In this document: in pieces, positions 35,672 to 44,538 of the stretch
Layout: every line of letters starts with the position of its first letter
Position numbering within the stretch: the stretch's first letter is position 1
NCBI GenBank assembly: GCA_026931725.1
Contig: JAIXLE010000094.1
Span: 22,398 to 86,397, forward strand
Length of the DNA stretch: 64,000 nt
Source of the DNA: Bacteroidales bacterium
Lineage (GTDB): Bacteria; Planctomycetota; Planctomycetia; Gemmatales; Gemmataceae
Direction: 5' to 3'
The notes under the pieces: generated by a model
The model's input: the letters and a program-made list of their open reading frames with translations, nothing else
The model's database searches: none
What the model was told of the DNA's origin: nothing
Position numbers and translations under genes: made by a program

Positions 35672-38194
35672 TTACTTCCCGCGAATCTGCGCCTGAAGGA
35701 CATGCTTCAAGCGTCCTTCGATCTTTTGGTGAGCTTTGTCCACTTCCTTATCGTTCAACTGACGGTCAGCCAGTCGGTACGTCAGCGCGAAGGCGAGGCT
35801 GCGGGTGCCCGCGGGAATGCTCTCTCCCTGGTACACGTCGAATAGTTGGGCGGATTCCAGCAGTTCCCCGCCCGCGGCGGTCAGTTCCGCGCGCACCTTC
35901 TCGACCGAGAGCGTTTCTGGGACCACCACGGCGATGTCCCGTAACACGGGCGGGAACGGGCTAATGGGTCGATAGGCGAACCGTTCCGGCACCACGGCGA
36001 GCATCGCCTCTAGATCGAACTCCCCCACGAGAACCACACGATCCGTCAATTGGAACGCGGCCGCCGCTTTCGGATGCAGTTCCCCAAAGACACCCAGCAC
36101 CTGATCCTGCGCCAGCCAGCGAGCCGAACGCCCCGGATGGAGGTACAGCACATCGCGTGCCAGTTCATAACGGACTTGCGGCAAGTGGAGATCGGCTGTC
36201 AACCCATCGACGATCCCTTTCAGGTCGAAGAAATCGTACTGGGCCGGTTTCTCACCCGGCGGGTCGTCCCAGGCGGTTTCGGTGCGACGACCGGAGAGCA
36301 GCACCGCGAGTCGGCGAGGCTCCGCCGGGAGCTTTTCACCGGGCCGCGGGTGGTAGACGAATCCGAGTTCATACAGGGCCACACTGGCGGTGTTTTTGAG
36401 ATTCTCCGCCGCGATGTTCAGCACGCCGGGCAGCAGCGTGCGCCGGAGCACGGAACGATCCGGGCTGATCGGATTCACCAGCTTCACGAGTGCGCCGGAC
36501 TCATCGCCCGAGCGATACCCCAGCCGGTTCTCCGCGTCCACCCCGATCAGGGCGTAGGTGATGATCTCTTGCAACCCCGCATCGGCGAGCAGGTCGCGGA
36601 CCCGGTCTTCCCCAGCGAGTGACGGGTTTCCCTTCTGGGCAGGTAGTTCCTGAGCGAGCCGGGTGGCCGGTAAACGATCATACCCTGAGACGCGTGCCAG
36701 TTCCTCGATCAGGTCAGCGGCCCCGGCCTGGATGTCGAGCCGGTGCGGCGGCGTCGTGACGTTCCAACCCCAGAGCGTCGGTTCCAACGTGAACTGCAAA
36801 GCGGTGAGGACACGTTCCACTTCCTCATCCAGCATCGAGAACCCCAAGAGACGGACGATCTCGCTGCGGTTGAGTTCGATCACCTGCGGCGGTAACGGAG
36901 CCGGGTAGTTGTCAACGCATCCCGCGAGTACCTCACCCGCCGCGTGACGTTGGAAGAGTTGCGCCGCCCGACGCGCCGCCAGGGGAACCACCTCGGGATG
37001 CACACCCCGGCTGAAACGGGTACTCGCTTCGCTGAACAGGTTGAATTGCCGAGCCGTCTTACGAACCGAGACGGGATCGAAGCTCGCGGATTCGAGCAAG
37101 ATGGTTGTCGTGGCATCGGTCACTTCCGTCTCGGCTCCGCCCATGACTCCGGCGAGCGCGATCGGTCCGACCGTGTCGGCGATGACCAGATGGTCTGGCC
37201 CGAGTTCTCGGTCGATGCCGTCGAGGGTTTTGAGCTTCTCCCCGGCTTGAGCGGGCCGCACGGTGATGGTCGGAGCCTGCCCGCCAGCTCGTCGGACGAG
37301 AACGTCATAGTCGAAGGCGTGCAGCGGTTGCCCGTATTCGAGCATGACGCAGTTGGTGATGTCGACGGCATTGCTGATGGGCCGCATCCCCGCGTACCGG
37401 AGTCGGGACCGCATCCAACGGGGGGCGGTGCCGATCCGCACGTTGCGAATGAGGGTAGCGGTGTAGCGGGGGCAGAGTGCCGCATCGGCGATGGCGACTT
37501 GCACCTTCCCGGTGACGGTGTCGGCGGCCACGGGGACGCTGAGGTCCGGTTCCCGCACGGTGCTTCCGGTCAGCGCGGCGACTTCACGGGCGATCCCGAG
37601 CAGCGCCAAGCAGCGGGCCATGTTCGGCAAAATGTCGAGTTCCACGACGATGTCGCCGAGGACATCGACGATGGGGGTGCCGGGCGGCGGGTCGTTGTCA
37701 TCGAGGAGGATGATGCCTTCGTGGTCTTCCGAGATGCCGAGTTCGTAATCGGACATGACCATCGCATCGTTCATAATGCCGCGGAGGTCTTTGGGCACGA
37801 GTGTGGCGGTGGTGCGGCTGCCGTCTTTCGCGGCGGTGTAGTAGGTGGTGCCCGCGTTGCCGAGGACAACTTTCATGCCGCTGTCGCCCACGGCGATGTT
37901 CGGTGCCCCCGTGACCACGGTCTTTTCCGCGCCGCCGTAGTCCATCGTGACGAGTTTGAGCTTGTCGGCGTTCGGGTGTCTGGCGATGTTCCGCACCTTG
38001 GCCACGACGACTTGCTCCGCGTTCCAGACCAAGCCCGCATCCGCTTGTTTCACGCGCAGCCCTGGTGGGACAGGCTTCCCGAAGACTTGTATGCTTGTCG
38101 CTTCGAGTCCCGCGAGAGTGAGCCGTTCCACGAGAACAGCCGGGTCAGCAGGCAGGTCAACATATTCAGCAAGCCAGGACAGCGGCACGAGCAT
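35672..38194 (-). CDS. pheT: phenylalanine--tRNA ligase beta subunit
   Basis: Beta chain of the alpha2-beta2 enzyme that charges tRNA-Phe. The 840-aa product starts MLVPLSWLAEYVDLPADPAV at ATG 38194 and has the tRNA-binding EMAP-like domain (VVVAKVRNIARHPNADKLKLV), B3/B4 editing domain (MLEYGQPLHAFDYDVL), B5 domain, the catalytic-like core, and the C-terminal anticodon-binding FDX-ACB domain (PISPFPPVLRDIAVVV, NDKEVDKAHQKIEGRL). The alpha subunit gene pheS, often just upstream, is not adjacent here. Upstream sequence is a tandem-repeat tract, so the longer reading of the frame is not credible. Confidence 0.95.
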   Translation of the reverse strand: MLVPLSWLAEYVDLPADPAVLVERLTLAGLEATSIQVFGKPVPPGLRVKQADAGLVWNAEQVVVAKVRNIARHPNADKLKLVTMDYGGAEKTVVTGAPNIAVGDSGMKVVLGNAGTTYYTAAKDGSRTTATLVPKDLRGIMNDAMVMSDYELGISEDHEGIILLDDNDPPPGTPIVDVLGDIVVELDILPNMARCLALLGIAREVAALTGSTVREPDLSVPVAADTVTGKVQVAIADAALCPRYTATLIRNVRIGTAPRWMRSRLRYAGMRPISNAVDITNCVMLEYGQPLHAFDYDVLVRRAGGQAPTITVRPAQAGEKLKTLDGIDRELGPDHLVIADTVGPIALAGVMGGAETEVTDATTTILLESASFDPVSVRKTARQFNLFSEASTRFSRGVHPEVVPLAARRAAQLFQRHAAGEVLAGCVDNYPAPLPPQVIELNRSEIVRLLGFSMLDEEVERVLTALQFTLEPTLWGWNVTTPPHRLDIQAGAADLIEELARVSGYDRLPATRLAQELPAQKGNPSLAGEDRVRDLLADAGLQEIITYALIGVDAENRLGYRSGDESGALVKLVNPISPDRSVLRRTLLPGVLNIAAENLKNTASVALYELGFVYHPRPGEKLPAEPRRLAVLLSGRRTETAWDDPPGEKPAQYDFFDLKGIVDGLTADLHLPQVRYELARDVLYLHPGRSARWLAQDQVLGVFGELHPKAAAAFQLTDRVVLVGEFDLEAMLAVVPERFAYRPISPFPPVLRDIAVVVPETLSVEKVRAELTAAGGELLESAQLFDVYQGESIPAGTRSLAFALTYRLADRQLNDKEVDKAHQKIEGRLKHVLQAQIRGK

Positions 38195-38250
38195 GGCAAA
38201 GGTTTCCCGTAATCGGTACGAATGTAGGCATCGTACAGGACACCGCCACC

Positions 38251-38453
38251 CTCGGCACCCGAAACTCGGACTCGGCACCCGAAACTCGAAACTCGGAACT
38301 CGGACTCGGCACCCGAAACTCGGCACCCGAAACTCGAAACTCGGAACTCGGACTCGGCACCCGAAACTCGGAACCCGAAACTCGAAACTCGGAACCCGAA
38401 ACTCGAAACTCGGAACCCGAAACTCGGAACCCGAAACTCGGAACTCGGAACCT
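38251..38453. repeat. imperfect short tandem-repeat tract upstream of pheT
   Basis: About 200 bp built almost entirely from alternating units such as CCCGAAACTCGGAA, ACTCGAA and ACTCGGCA. It lies between the divergent pheT and the lipoprotein-like gene at 38512, about 57 bp upstream of the pheT start codon. There are no unique spacers, so it is not a CRISPR array. Its regularity suggests slippage-driven growth. Confidence 0.85.
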
Positions 38454-38511
38454 GGATTGACGACCCCCCTGTTAGCGGGGTATACGCCCGTTTTCGTCAG
38501 ACCGGCTGGGA

Positions 38512-39633
38512 ATGGTGCCCAGGATGACCGCGATTCGGCCGATCACTGTGTGTTGGGGGTTCGCGGTAGCGCTGTGCCTACCCGCGTGCTTGCCGATGCG
38601 TTCGGCTCAACCCGTGGTCCTGCGTGATTATCCAGAAGCCTCGACGCAACCATCTGAACCGACAGCGTTTGCGTCGCTGATTCGGGCACCGGGCGAACGG
38701 GTTTCTCTGCATGATCCCGAACCGAAGGTGATTGCCCGATCCACGCCGAATCCCGCCCCCTTGCCGGGATGGCCAACATCGGCCAAGTCTCCGTCATCCA
38801 CCTCTGATCCGTACACGGCTCTGACGAGTACGGAACTGCCCACACCACCGAAAGCCGCCACACCGCCTCAATCACTGGCGACTCTGGTTCCCACCCCGTC
38901 AGTTGCGACCCCGCCTGTTGCGACTCAGCCGATTTCCACACAACCCCTTCCGTCATCGACTCCGAGTTCTCGCCCCGATTCGCCGTTGGTGGCCGCCGTG
39001 CGGGATTATGTCAACGGTCAACCCGAACGGGCGGTCGAGCATCTGAAAGCCTTGGATCAACCGAATCAGGAACTGATGCTGCAATTGATCCCCGCGGTTG
39101 TGCGGGCCTCGCAACTGGATCTGGCCCACGCCAGCCCGACCGAAATGGGCGTGCTGGCCGAACAACTCCGCGAACCCGCCGAGCAACTGGCCGCACGGGC
39201 TCCGCTGATTCTGGATCGCGTCTGCTTCTGCCGCTGGGTCAAGAACTTTGGACGATACGAACCCCTCCCGGAAGGACACGCGTTCCACTGCTGCTCCCTG
39301 GCGGAACTGTATGTGGAAGTGCGGAATGTGCCGAGCGTGGCCGTGCAGAACCCCGCCGAAGGGGCAGGATATGTGACCAAACTCGCCTGCACGCTCCAGG
39401 TCTTCGATGCCAGCGGTGCCGTGGTGCCGCTCACCGACCGCAGTCGAAACACGGTCCCCGCTTTGACGGAAACCAAGCGGGACTTCACCCGCAGCCCGAT
39501 TCGTGATTACTTCCTGCTGTTCCGCTTTCCGCTCCCGAATCGCCCTGGTTTGTACGACATCGCCATCAAGGTTCACGACCCCGCGGGCGGTCGGGAAGTC
39601 ACCCGGACCATCACCAAGGTGCGAGTCGAGTAA
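38512..39633 (+). CDS. exported Pro/Thr/Ser-rich protein of unknown function
   Basis: A 373-aa protein with a signal or lipoprotein-like N-terminus (VCWGFAVALCLPACLPM). Residues about 35-160 are a low-complexity Pro/Thr/Ser/Ala region, probably disordered. The C-terminal 210 residues are ordered: a helical stretch (YVNGQPERAVEHLKALDQPN, then QLIPAVVRASQLDLA), two cysteines near RVCFCRW and FHCCSL, and a beta-rich end (GLYDIAIKVHDPAGGREV). The start may be ATG 38512 or 38524; neither has a strong ribosome-binding site. I do not recognise the family. It is followed by cysC on the same strand after 107 bp. Confidence 0.7.
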   Translation: MVPRMTAIRPITVCWGFAVALCLPACLPMRSAQPVVLRDYPEASTQPSEPTAFASLIRAPGERVSLHDPEPKVIARSTPNPAPLPGWPTSAKSPSSTSDPYTALTSTELPTPPKAATPPQSLATLVPTPSVATPPVATQPISTQPLPSSTPSSRPDSPLVAAVRDYVNGQPERAVEHLKALDQPNQELMLQLIPAVVRASQLDLAHASPTEMGVLAEQLREPAEQLAARAPLILDRVCFCRWVKNFGRYEPLPEGHAFHCCSLAELYVEVRNVPSVAVQNPAEGAGYVTKLACTLQVFDASGAVVPLTDRSRNTVPALTETKRDFTRSPIRDYFLLFRFPLPNRPGLYDIAIKVHDPAGGREVTRTITKVRVE

Positions 39634-39740
39634 CTCCCTCGTAGCCGTGCGGTAGGAATCCCGGCGGGGGCAATTTCACCCGCACGCGGCGAAAAATCCC
39701 TAGATTAAGCAGATTCGATCATCGGTAGCGTGAGGAGTGC

Positions 39741-40445
39741 ATGGCGGAGAATCAACCTACCCAACTGTTTTACCACGCCGGGAGCGTCACCCGCGACGAT
39801 CGCCGGGCTGTGCTGCACCAGTCCGGCGCCACGCTCTGGTTCACCGGATTGAGCGGCTCCGGGAAATCCACGCTGGCCATTGCGTTAGAACAAGAACTCA
39901 TTCGACAACGGCACGCGGCTTACGTCCTCGATGGTGACAATATTCGGTTCGGCCTGAACGCCAGCCCACAAATTCTGCGGGAAACCCGGCAGTACAGCGA
40001 CGCGGCCGCCAAGCGATTCGGGCTCACCTTCTCCGCGGAAGATCGTGTGGAGAACATTCGCCGGATCAGCGAAACCGCCAAATTATTCGCGGATGCCGGG
40101 CTGTTCGTCCTCACCAGTTTCATCAGCCCGTATCGCAACGACCGCGCCGCGGCCCGCATCATCCATGAACAGAGTAAAACCGGCGCGATTCCGTTTATCG
40201 AAGTGTACTGCAACACCCCGATAGCCACATGCGAACAGCGTGACCCCAAAGGGCTCTACAAACAGGCGCGGGCCGCTGTCGCTGCCGGGAACGGCATCGG
40301 TTTCACGGGGATCGATGCCCCCTACGAACCACCGACCGCCCCGGAACTGACCTACGACGCTTCCACACAAACCATCGCGGACGGGGTCGCCGCCATCATT
40401 CGCTACCTGACCGCGCACGGGTTGCTCGTGCCAGGATGGGAATGA
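39741..40445 (+). CDS. cysC: adenylyl-sulfate kinase
   Basis: Phosphorylates adenosine 5'-phosphosulfate to PAPS for sulfate assimilation or sulfation. The 234-aa product has the P-loop GLSGSGKS at residues 36-43, YVLDGDNIRFGLN with the substrate-binding DGD, NIRRISETAKLFADAG, and FISPYRNDRAAAR. It is about 30 residues longer than typical CysC. The ATG at 39741 follows a GAGGAG site. No ATP sulfurylase gene is adjacent; PAPS from this enzyme would also be usable by sulfotransferases in an organism rich in sulfatases. Its last codons form the left arm of a strong hairpin. Confidence 0.93.
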   Translation: MAENQPTQLFYHAGSVTRDDRRAVLHQSGATLWFTGLSGSGKSTLAIALEQELIRQRHAAYVLDGDNIRFGLNASPQILRETRQYSDAAAKRFGLTFSAEDRVENIRRISETAKLFADAGLFVLTSFISPYRNDRAAARIIHEQSKTGAIPFIEVYCNTPIATCEQRDPKGLYKQARAAVAAGNGIGFTGIDAPYEPPTAPELTYDASTQTIADGVAAIIRYLTAHGLLVPGWE

Positions 40446-40470
40446 CAGTGCCGTGTCATTCCCATCCTGG
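40431..40470. terminator. 17-bp perfect hairpin overlapping the cysC stop
   Basis: CCAGGATGGGAATGACA (40431-40447) and its exact reverse complement (40454-40470) flank a six-base loop GTGCCG. The cysC stop TGA (40443-40445) lies inside the left arm. There is no T-run, so it may act as an mRNA 3'-end stabiliser or a rho-independent-like terminator. Confidence 0.65.
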
Positions 40471-40929
40471 TTCTCCGCGTGAGCGCGGGTTTGTGCCCGA
40501 GTCAGGGAGTGAAAATTCAGGTGGCACCTGATTCATTGGCGTGTCCGCGACAGGGCTTGTGTGGAATGTGCCTGTCATGACTGTTGCGCGATGTGACGAA
40601 GCCAGGAAGTCTGTGCTGGGCGAAAATCCCTGCTGGAGAACGGAAAGTCGAATTGATACGGTTGACTTTAGAAATCGGAGTATTTTGTCTATTCCACTGC
40701 ATTTGGCTCAATCGGCGCAACCGATCGGCCGCCGAAAGAATTCAGGAAAATAGACTCAAGTGGCGCGATACGCCGCGTTGACCTCGGGCTAGGGTAGTCG
40801 TAGATTTGGTCCGACCGAGTCGCACCGAGGCACCCAACCAGCACGAACCCGGACGATGGCACTCGACTTCCCCCGTGCCGCTGCCGACCGGGTGACCCTG
40901 ATAAACGCACCGCCCCGAAAGGTTATCCG
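40471..40929. other. intergenic region after cysC
   Basis: About 460 bp without a credible gene. Short frames cross it with non-coding composition. Apart from the hairpin at its left edge I see only the AAAGG ribosome-binding site before 40930. Confidence 0.4.
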
Positions 40930-41682
40930 ATGCCCCACGCCGATTCCTACTGGCGGATCGATCGACCAGCCGAAGGGTTTTCCGCCACGGATTTTCCGTC
41001 CCTTCCGGCCATGACCGTCCGTACATTCCTCCCCGAATGTTACGAACCGCGTTATCCCTACCCGTTGCTCGTGCTATTCCACGGCCACGGGCAAAATGAG
41101 GAGCAGGTTCTGCGACTGGCTCCCAAGCTCAGCCGGCGGAACTTCGTCACCATCAGCCTGCGTGGCCCTGAGCGGCTGGGCACCTGCCCCGACGGCCGCC
41201 CCGCTTGCGGCTGGGGGGATGGCAGCCCCGAGTCCACCGCGATCATCGACGAACTCGTCCTCCGAGCCGTCGAACAGACTCGCCGGACGTACCACATTCA
41301 TTCCGAACGGGTGTACCTCGTCGGGGTGAACGAGGGAGCCGCGGCCGCATATCGGACCGCCTTCAGCCTGGCAGGGCAGGTGGCGGGTGTCGCAGCGATC
41401 AACGGAGCCATCCCGCGACCGACCCAGGGCCGCCCGCTGTTTCGCCTGGAAACGGTGCGTCAACTGCGGGTGATGATCGCCCACGGGATCGCCAATGTCG
41501 CCGTGCCGTACAGCCAAGCCGAACGCGATCACCGCTTGCTGTACACCGCCGGGGCCGATGTTTCGCTGACACCGTACCCCACCACACATCGTGTTCACCA
41601 GGACATGCTGAACGACCTGAACCGTTGGATTATCGGCCACGTCAACACGCCGAGTGAGAACGTGCTACTAGGGGTGCAGTAA
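40930..41682 (+). CDS. phospholipase/carboxylesterase-like alpha/beta-hydrolase lacking the catalytic Ser and Asp
   Basis: A 250-aa protein of the esterase/phospholipase (YpfH/Est) group by fold: PYPLLVLFHGHGQNEEQVLRL, the oxyanion region, and a C-terminal PTTHRVHQDM with the expected His. The nucleophile elbow, normally GxSxG, reads GVNEG (residues 132-136) with Asn134 in place of Ser, and the Asp of the HGxxDxxVP motif is Asn189 (HGIANVAVP). Two of three triad residues are therefore changed to Asn, so ordinary hydrolysis is unlikely; it may be a binding protein or pseudoenzyme. There is no signal peptide. Confidence 0.75.
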   Translation: MPHADSYWRIDRPAEGFSATDFPSLPAMTVRTFLPECYEPRYPYPLLVLFHGHGQNEEQVLRLAPKLSRRNFVTISLRGPERLGTCPDGRPACGWGDGSPESTAIIDELVLRAVEQTRRTYHIHSERVYLVGVNEGAAAAYRTAFSLAGQVAGVAAINGAIPRPTQGRPLFRLETVRQLRVMIAHGIANVAVPYSQAERDHRLLYTAGADVSLTPYPTTHRVHQDMLNDLNRWIIGHVNTPSENVLLGVQ

Positions 41683-41770
41683 ACTTCGGGGTGCAGTCGT
41701 TTTTAGGGTGCAATCGTTTGGAAGAGCGGGCCACGGGCGGCTCAGTCGATCGTCGGAAGGCATTCGGGGG

Positions 41771-41801
41771 AAACCCACCTGGGAAACCGGGTGGGTTTTT
41801 T
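41771..41801 (+). terminator. rho-independent terminator
   Basis: AAACCCACC (41771-41779) pairs with GGTGGGTTT (41790-41798), and the right arm continues into a six-T run (41796-41801). It ends the unit containing the hydrolase-like gene. Confidence 0.8.
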
Positions 41802-41935
41802 CGTTGACATCCGTCTATCATGAACAGAGTCTCTCGGATTTTCCCGCCGTCGGGGGAATACCGATACCCTTGCCCCATCGCATACGGTACAAGGGAATCG
41901 TGATTTTCCTGCCTGTTGTGCCGAGTTGTGTTCCC

Positions 41936-43303
41936 ATGCCTGCGTCGAATCCCACGCCAACACCTGCGCCGAAGCCGCATTGCGAACATCGTCCGGTGGA
42001 TCGTCGGAACTTCCTGCGGCAAACCAGTGCGGCAGCGGCGGTGGCCATTCCGTTGTCGGCTTCCAGTTATGCCCGCGCCCTCGGTAGCCAGGAACGTCTG
42101 CGGATCGGCTTCCTTGGCTGTGGTGGTCGGGCTCAAGCGCACATCCACTTGATCGCCCGGATGGCCGCGGATACGGGCCGCGTGAGCCCAGCCGCCGTCT
42201 GCGATGTCTGGGATGGCCTGGAAGAAGAGTACACCCACGCTTTCGGAACCACGACCACACGCCGTCAGTACAGTCAGGGGTTGTTTCCCTCTGCACGAAA
42301 ATGCGGCCTCGATCCGAACGATCGCACGCATGTCGTGAAAGATTACCGACGTTTGCTCGATCTCAAGGAGATTGACGCGGTCTGCATCACGACCCCGGAT
42401 CATTGGCACGCCCGCATGTGCCTGGACGCGGCGGCGGCCGGAAAAGATGTGCTGGTCGAAAAGCCGATGACACGCACCGTATCCGAAGCCCGCCTCGTCA
42501 CCGAAGCGATGCAACGGCACGGGCGCGTCTGCTCGGTCGGTGTCCAGGCACTCGCGGACCCCAGCTGGAAAGTCGCTCAGGATCTGATCCAAGCCGGGCG
42601 AATCGGGGCACCCGTGCAACTCGGGGCGAGCGTTTTTCGGGCGGACCCACGCGGCATGTGGCGGTTTTATCGTCTCGTGGAGGCGATGAATCCGCAGACG
42701 ATCGCCTGGGATCTTTTCCTGGGCCATCGGTTTGAAGTCGATGGTGTCCCCCTTGGCCCCACACCGGCGGAATGTCCGTTCGACCGCACGGCATTTGCCC
42801 AGTGGCGGTGCGATTCTCGGTTTTCCGGCGGCCCGTTTACCGATTTGTACGTTCATGCGGTGTCCCGGTTGCTCGCCGCGACCGGGTTCCGCACGCCGTC
42901 CCGCATCATCGGCAGTGGCGGACTCTACCATGAACGCGATGGCCGCGATGTCCCCGATGTCGCCACGATCATCGCGGAGTTTGATGCAGGCTGTCAAATG
43001 CTCATCACGGGTTCGACGGCCCATCAATCGGAACCGGAAGAAATCATCCGAGGCCGACACGGCATGATTCGCTTTCAGAAAAACGGCCTGGAACTGATCG
43101 GCAAAACGGGTAGCGAAACGATTCCCACCAGCCCGCCCCGCCATAGCACACAGGCATTGTGGGAGAATTTCCTCGATTGTGTGCGTCGTCGGGATCGGAA
43201 CACGCTTTCCCCGCCGGACCTCGGAGCCGCCGCCGTGGCCATCGTCGCCACCGCGTTCACCAACTATCAGCTGAGCCGCGGTGGGAGTACTCCTTCTGTC
43301 TAA
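41936..43303 (+). CDS. Tat-exported Gfo/Idh/MocA family oxidoreductase
   Basis: A 455-aa NAD(P)-dependent oxidoreductase-like protein, typical of the large exported set in planctomycetes. A twin-arginine signal (DRRNFLRQTSAAAAVAIPLS) covers residues about 20-45. The Rossmann segment RIGFLGCGGRAQAHIHL follows, then VCITTPDHWHARMCLDAAAAG and DVLVEKPMTRTVSEA with the conserved EKP. The C-terminal half is the usual substrate-binding sheet. I start it at ATG 41936 (MPASNPTPTPAPKP), which puts the Tat signal near the N-terminus. The likely substrate class is sugars or inositols; the specific one is unknown. Confidence 0.85.
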   Translation: MPASNPTPTPAPKPHCEHRPVDRRNFLRQTSAAAAVAIPLSASSYARALGSQERLRIGFLGCGGRAQAHIHLIARMAADTGRVSPAAVCDVWDGLEEEYTHAFGTTTTRRQYSQGLFPSARKCGLDPNDRTHVVKDYRRLLDLKEIDAVCITTPDHWHARMCLDAAAAGKDVLVEKPMTRTVSEARLVTEAMQRHGRVCSVGVQALADPSWKVAQDLIQAGRIGAPVQLGASVFRADPRGMWRFYRLVEAMNPQTIAWDLFLGHRFEVDGVPLGPTPAECPFDRTAFAQWRCDSRFSGGPFTDLYVHAVSRLLAATGFRTPSRIIGSGGLYHERDGRDVPDVATIIAEFDAGCQMLITGSTAHQSEPEEIIRGRHGMIRFQKNGLELIGKTGSETIPTSPPRHSTQALWENFLDCVRRRDRNTLSPPDLGAAAVAIVATAFTNYQLSRGGSTPSV

Positions 43304-43485
43304 TCGCCCTCTGGTTCGTTCGTCTCATCGTGCAGGTCATTCCCCGTGCATTCTGGCGAATGAGGGTTTGGCCAACACCCGCACCCCGGAGGAAGCCGGG
43401 ATTCTGACTCCATTCGCCCCAGGTTGCCGGGGAGTCCTTACAATGGTGAACAACAGAGATTGCCCCCACCCCGGAGGGATTGCCG

Positions 43486-44517
43486 GTGTCCGCTGATCGT
43501 ATTTCTGAATATCTGACGCAGTTCGCCCAAACGCGGGCTCAGCTGATGGACCAACTGCGCCGGGTGCTGGTGGGCCAGTCCGAGGTGATCGAGCAGGTAC
43601 TCGCCGCCGTGTTCACTCGGGGGCACTGCCTGCTCGTCGGCGTGCCGGGGCTGGCCAAGACGCTGATGGTGTCCAGCATGGCCCAGGCGCTGGATGTCGG
43701 CTTCAAACGGGTGCAGTTCACCCCAGACCTGATGCCGTCCGACATCACCGGAACCACCGTGCTGGACGAAAACGAAGATGGTCGTCGGGAATTCCGTTTC
43801 GTGCAAGGGCCGATCTTCGCCAACATCGTCCTCGCTGACGAAATCAACCGGACCCCGCCGAAAACGCAAGCCGCCCTGCTCGAAGCGATGCAGGAACGCA
43901 CCGTCACCGTCGGTCAGACGACGCACAAATTGCCGGACCCGTTCTTCGTCATCGCCACGCAGAACCCGATCGAGCAGGAAGGAACGTATCCGCTGCCCGA
44001 AGCGCAACTGGACCGTTTCATGTTTAACATCAAGGTCGACTATCCGACCCTCGACGAGGAAAAGCGGATCGTCAGCATGACCTCGAAGGATGAGACACCC
44101 GAGATTCAGAAAGTCCTCAGCGGCAAAGCGATTGTCAACCTGCAAAAGCTCGTGCGTTCGGTGCCGGTATCGGACTTCGTGACGGAATATGTGGTGAAGT
44201 TAGTCCGAGCCACTCGCCCCAAAGACCCCTCCGCGCCGGACTTCATTCAACGGATGGTCGACTTTGGAGCGGGGGTGCGAGCCGGGCAGTATCTGGTGCG
44301 CGCCGGGCAGGCATTCGCGGCGATGGATGGCCGCTTCACGGTATCATTGGATGACATCCGCAAGGCGGCGCTCCCTGTACTGCGGCACCGCATCGGCGCG
44401 AACTTCCAGGCTCAGGCCGAGGGGAAAACCTCGGATGACATCGTGCTGGAACTGCTCAAAGTCATCGGTGAACCCGAACCGGCCAAGTACGTCAGCGGCG
44501 CGAAACGCAAGCTGTAA
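43486..44517 (+). CDS. MoxR family AAA+ ATPase
   Basis: A 343-aa AAA ATPase thought to act as a chaperone for assembling or activating protein complexes. It has LLVGVPGLAKTLMVSSMAQAL (Walker A GVPGLAKT), FANIVLADEINRTPPKTQAALL (Walker B), FFVIATQNPIEQEGTYPLPEA (sensor 1) and the C-terminal lid. The GTG at 43486 has GGAGGG seven bases upstream; TTG at 43480 is an alternative. It starts a five-gene run ending in a DUF58 protein, its usual partner, but three genes intervene. Confidence 0.93.
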   Translation: MSADRISEYLTQFAQTRAQLMDQLRRVLVGQSEVIEQVLAAVFTRGHCLLVGVPGLAKTLMVSSMAQALDVGFKRVQFTPDLMPSDITGTTVLDENEDGRREFRFVQGPIFANIVLADEINRTPPKTQAALLEAMQERTVTVGQTTHKLPDPFFVIATQNPIEQEGTYPLPEAQLDRFMFNIKVDYPTLDEEKRIVSMTSKDETPEIQKVLSGKAIVNLQKLVRSVPVSDFVTEYVVKLVRATRPKDPSAPDFIQRMVDFGAGVRAGQYLVRAGQAFAAMDGRFTVSLDDIRKAALPVLRHRIGANFQAQAEGKTSDDIVLELLKVIGEPEPAKYVSGAKRKL

Positions 44518-44538
44518 GGGAGATGGAAGAGGCACACC

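Noticed and set aside
36944..38212. 422-codon plus-strand open frame opposite pheT
   Set aside because: Antisense to a complete pheT; His/Asp/Gly-rich composition typical of reverse-complemented coding sequence.
38251..38453. Possible CRISPR array
   Set aside because: Units are 7-14 bp and contiguous, with no unique spacers and no cas genes nearby.
41804..41832. TTGACA at 41804 as a promoter for the Gfo/Idh/MocA gene
   Set aside because: No acceptable -10 box lies 16-18 bp downstream.
41642..43144. 500-codon minus-strand open frame opposite the Gfo/Idh/MocA gene
   Set aside because: Shadow of a gene with clear Rossmann and EKP motifs.
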